Under the pieces are notes generated by a model that was not told where the DNA came from, searched no databases, and saw nothing but the letters and a program-made list of their open reading frames with translations. DNA of 64,000 bases from Hippopus hippopus (Eukaryota; Mollusca; Bivalvia; Cardiida; Cardiidae), in contig OX328096.1 in assembly GCA_946811185.2 (NCBI GenBank), forward strand, positions 44,964,252 through 45,028,251, given 5' to 3'. The position numbers and the translations under genes are program-made. Positions 63,596 to 64,000 of the stretch are shown one piece after another; within the stretch, counting starts at the first letter, position 1; each line of letters opens with the position of its first letter.

Positions 63596-63736
63596 AATGG
63601 TATTGCAATTGTATAACCATGAGGAAGAAAGACAATGCGGAAAGAGGAGAAATGTTCATCACAAGCAAAGATTTCATTTTTTCATTAAGATTGTTAGCTG
63701 CTGTACTGAAAAAAAAACGCTCATTTGAGGTAATTT
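63596..63736. other. Spacer with a weak TTAA-hp left-half trace
   Basis: ACCATGAGGAAGAAAGACAA and GGAAAGAGGAGAAATG resemble the family; no ends. Confidence 0.3.
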
Positions 63737-63884
63737 CTAACCCTTAACTAAATAATCCTGAAATACCAAATAAGACTTTTAATGACCTTTAGGATGAGGC
63801 TTGAAAATATTGTGGGAAAAGGAGAAAGTGCTGGTAAGCAGTATTTTTCCTTTCCCAACCGTTTTAAATTTGGTAAAGAGTTAA
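63737..63884 (-). mobile_element. TTAA-hp MITE, deletion derivative
   Basis: CTAACCCTTAACTAAATAAT to TTTGGTAAAGAGTTAA in only 148 bp; most of the right interior is missing. Confidence 0.75.
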
Positions 63885-64000
63885 AAATAGTAAAAGCGTA
63901 AGGATGGATAGCATGAGGGATCAGGAATTTCCATAGTAACATATTGGACTAGATATTGATTTTTGTCGGTGCATCGGTATTGATCATTTTTACCCTAACA
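63885..64000. other. Window end, no recognisable feature
   Basis: CGGTGCATCGGTATTGATC near 63967 may be the start of another palindromic transposon end cut by the window. Confidence 0.3.

Noticed and set aside
15034..63942. Recurring peptides such as KLKAFADDK, FDRVENIVGKGENAGYQHFLL and KASFSGSLKV in many small ORFs
   Set aside because: They translate the TTAA-hp MITE and its palindrome in both orientations. Stops and frameshifts differ between copies and there is no start context.

Overview
The window is eukaryotic, AT-rich and almost entirely transposon-derived. It is most likely from a bivalve mollusc. Two dispersed repeats point there: a family beginning TAGCTCACCTGAGC or TAGCTCCACTGGCC and ending GGGCCATCATGGCCCTCTTG, and internal satellites full of GGTCACTAGGTCAAA. 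Both are, from general knowledge, characteristic of bivalve genomes. There are no operons, no rRNA genes and no intact tRNA genes. No open reading frame of normal gene length survives; nearly all longer ORFs are repeat translations.

Host coding sequence is sparse. I support three short candidate exons on the + strand. The first is a CpG-rich start with a 16-codon exon (1837-1884, donor CAG/GTAAAC). The second is an 89-codon His/Lys/Ser/Asp-rich exon (54156-54422, acceptor AAG/ATG, donor ATG/GTAAGC). The third starts at 62779 after a good acceptor. The exon phases agree (0, 0, then 1). They could be the 5' part of one gene whose 52-kb first intron is packed with transposons, but the link is inference and I do not recognise the protein.

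The dominant feature is one family of short non-autonomous DNA transposons, here called TTAA-hp. Copies are about 229 bp, have TTAACYCTTTACCA termini, duplicate TTAA and carry a central palindrome of up to 65 bp. About 60 copies or fragments occur, dense in 11.3-12.7, 24.6-28.0, 37.5-40.2, 51.3-59.2 and 61.5-63.9 kb. They sit end to end sharing a TTAA, and inside each other. In the features, strand + means the AAATTGAAAGCATTTGCAGA half comes before the palindrome.

The second theme is a set of larger elements at 6.9-8.2, 13.0-14.8, 16.5-17.7, 28.8-31.1, 32.5-36.3, 47.6-48.1 and 54.7-54.9 kb. Their end sequences differ but share one grammar: a head hairpin after a T, an internal tandem array (145 bp or 158 bp units), an inverted copy of the head, a second hairpin, and CTTG before T. 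This resembles Helentron/Helitron2-type non-autonomous elements.

Other features are three CAG-ended hAT-like elements with 5-bp target duplications (2.5-4.0, 50.0-50.2, 59.7-60.6 kb), a broken Tc1 transposon (43.7-45.2 kb), a decayed PIF/Harbinger-like element (22.8-23.8 kb), pogo-like elements (8.5-9.25 and 48.7-49.7 kb), a broken PHD-finger fragment (4.6-4.9 kb), several foldback MITEs and a tRNA-derived SINE family. The autonomous partners of TTAA-hp and of the Helentron-like elements are not in the window.
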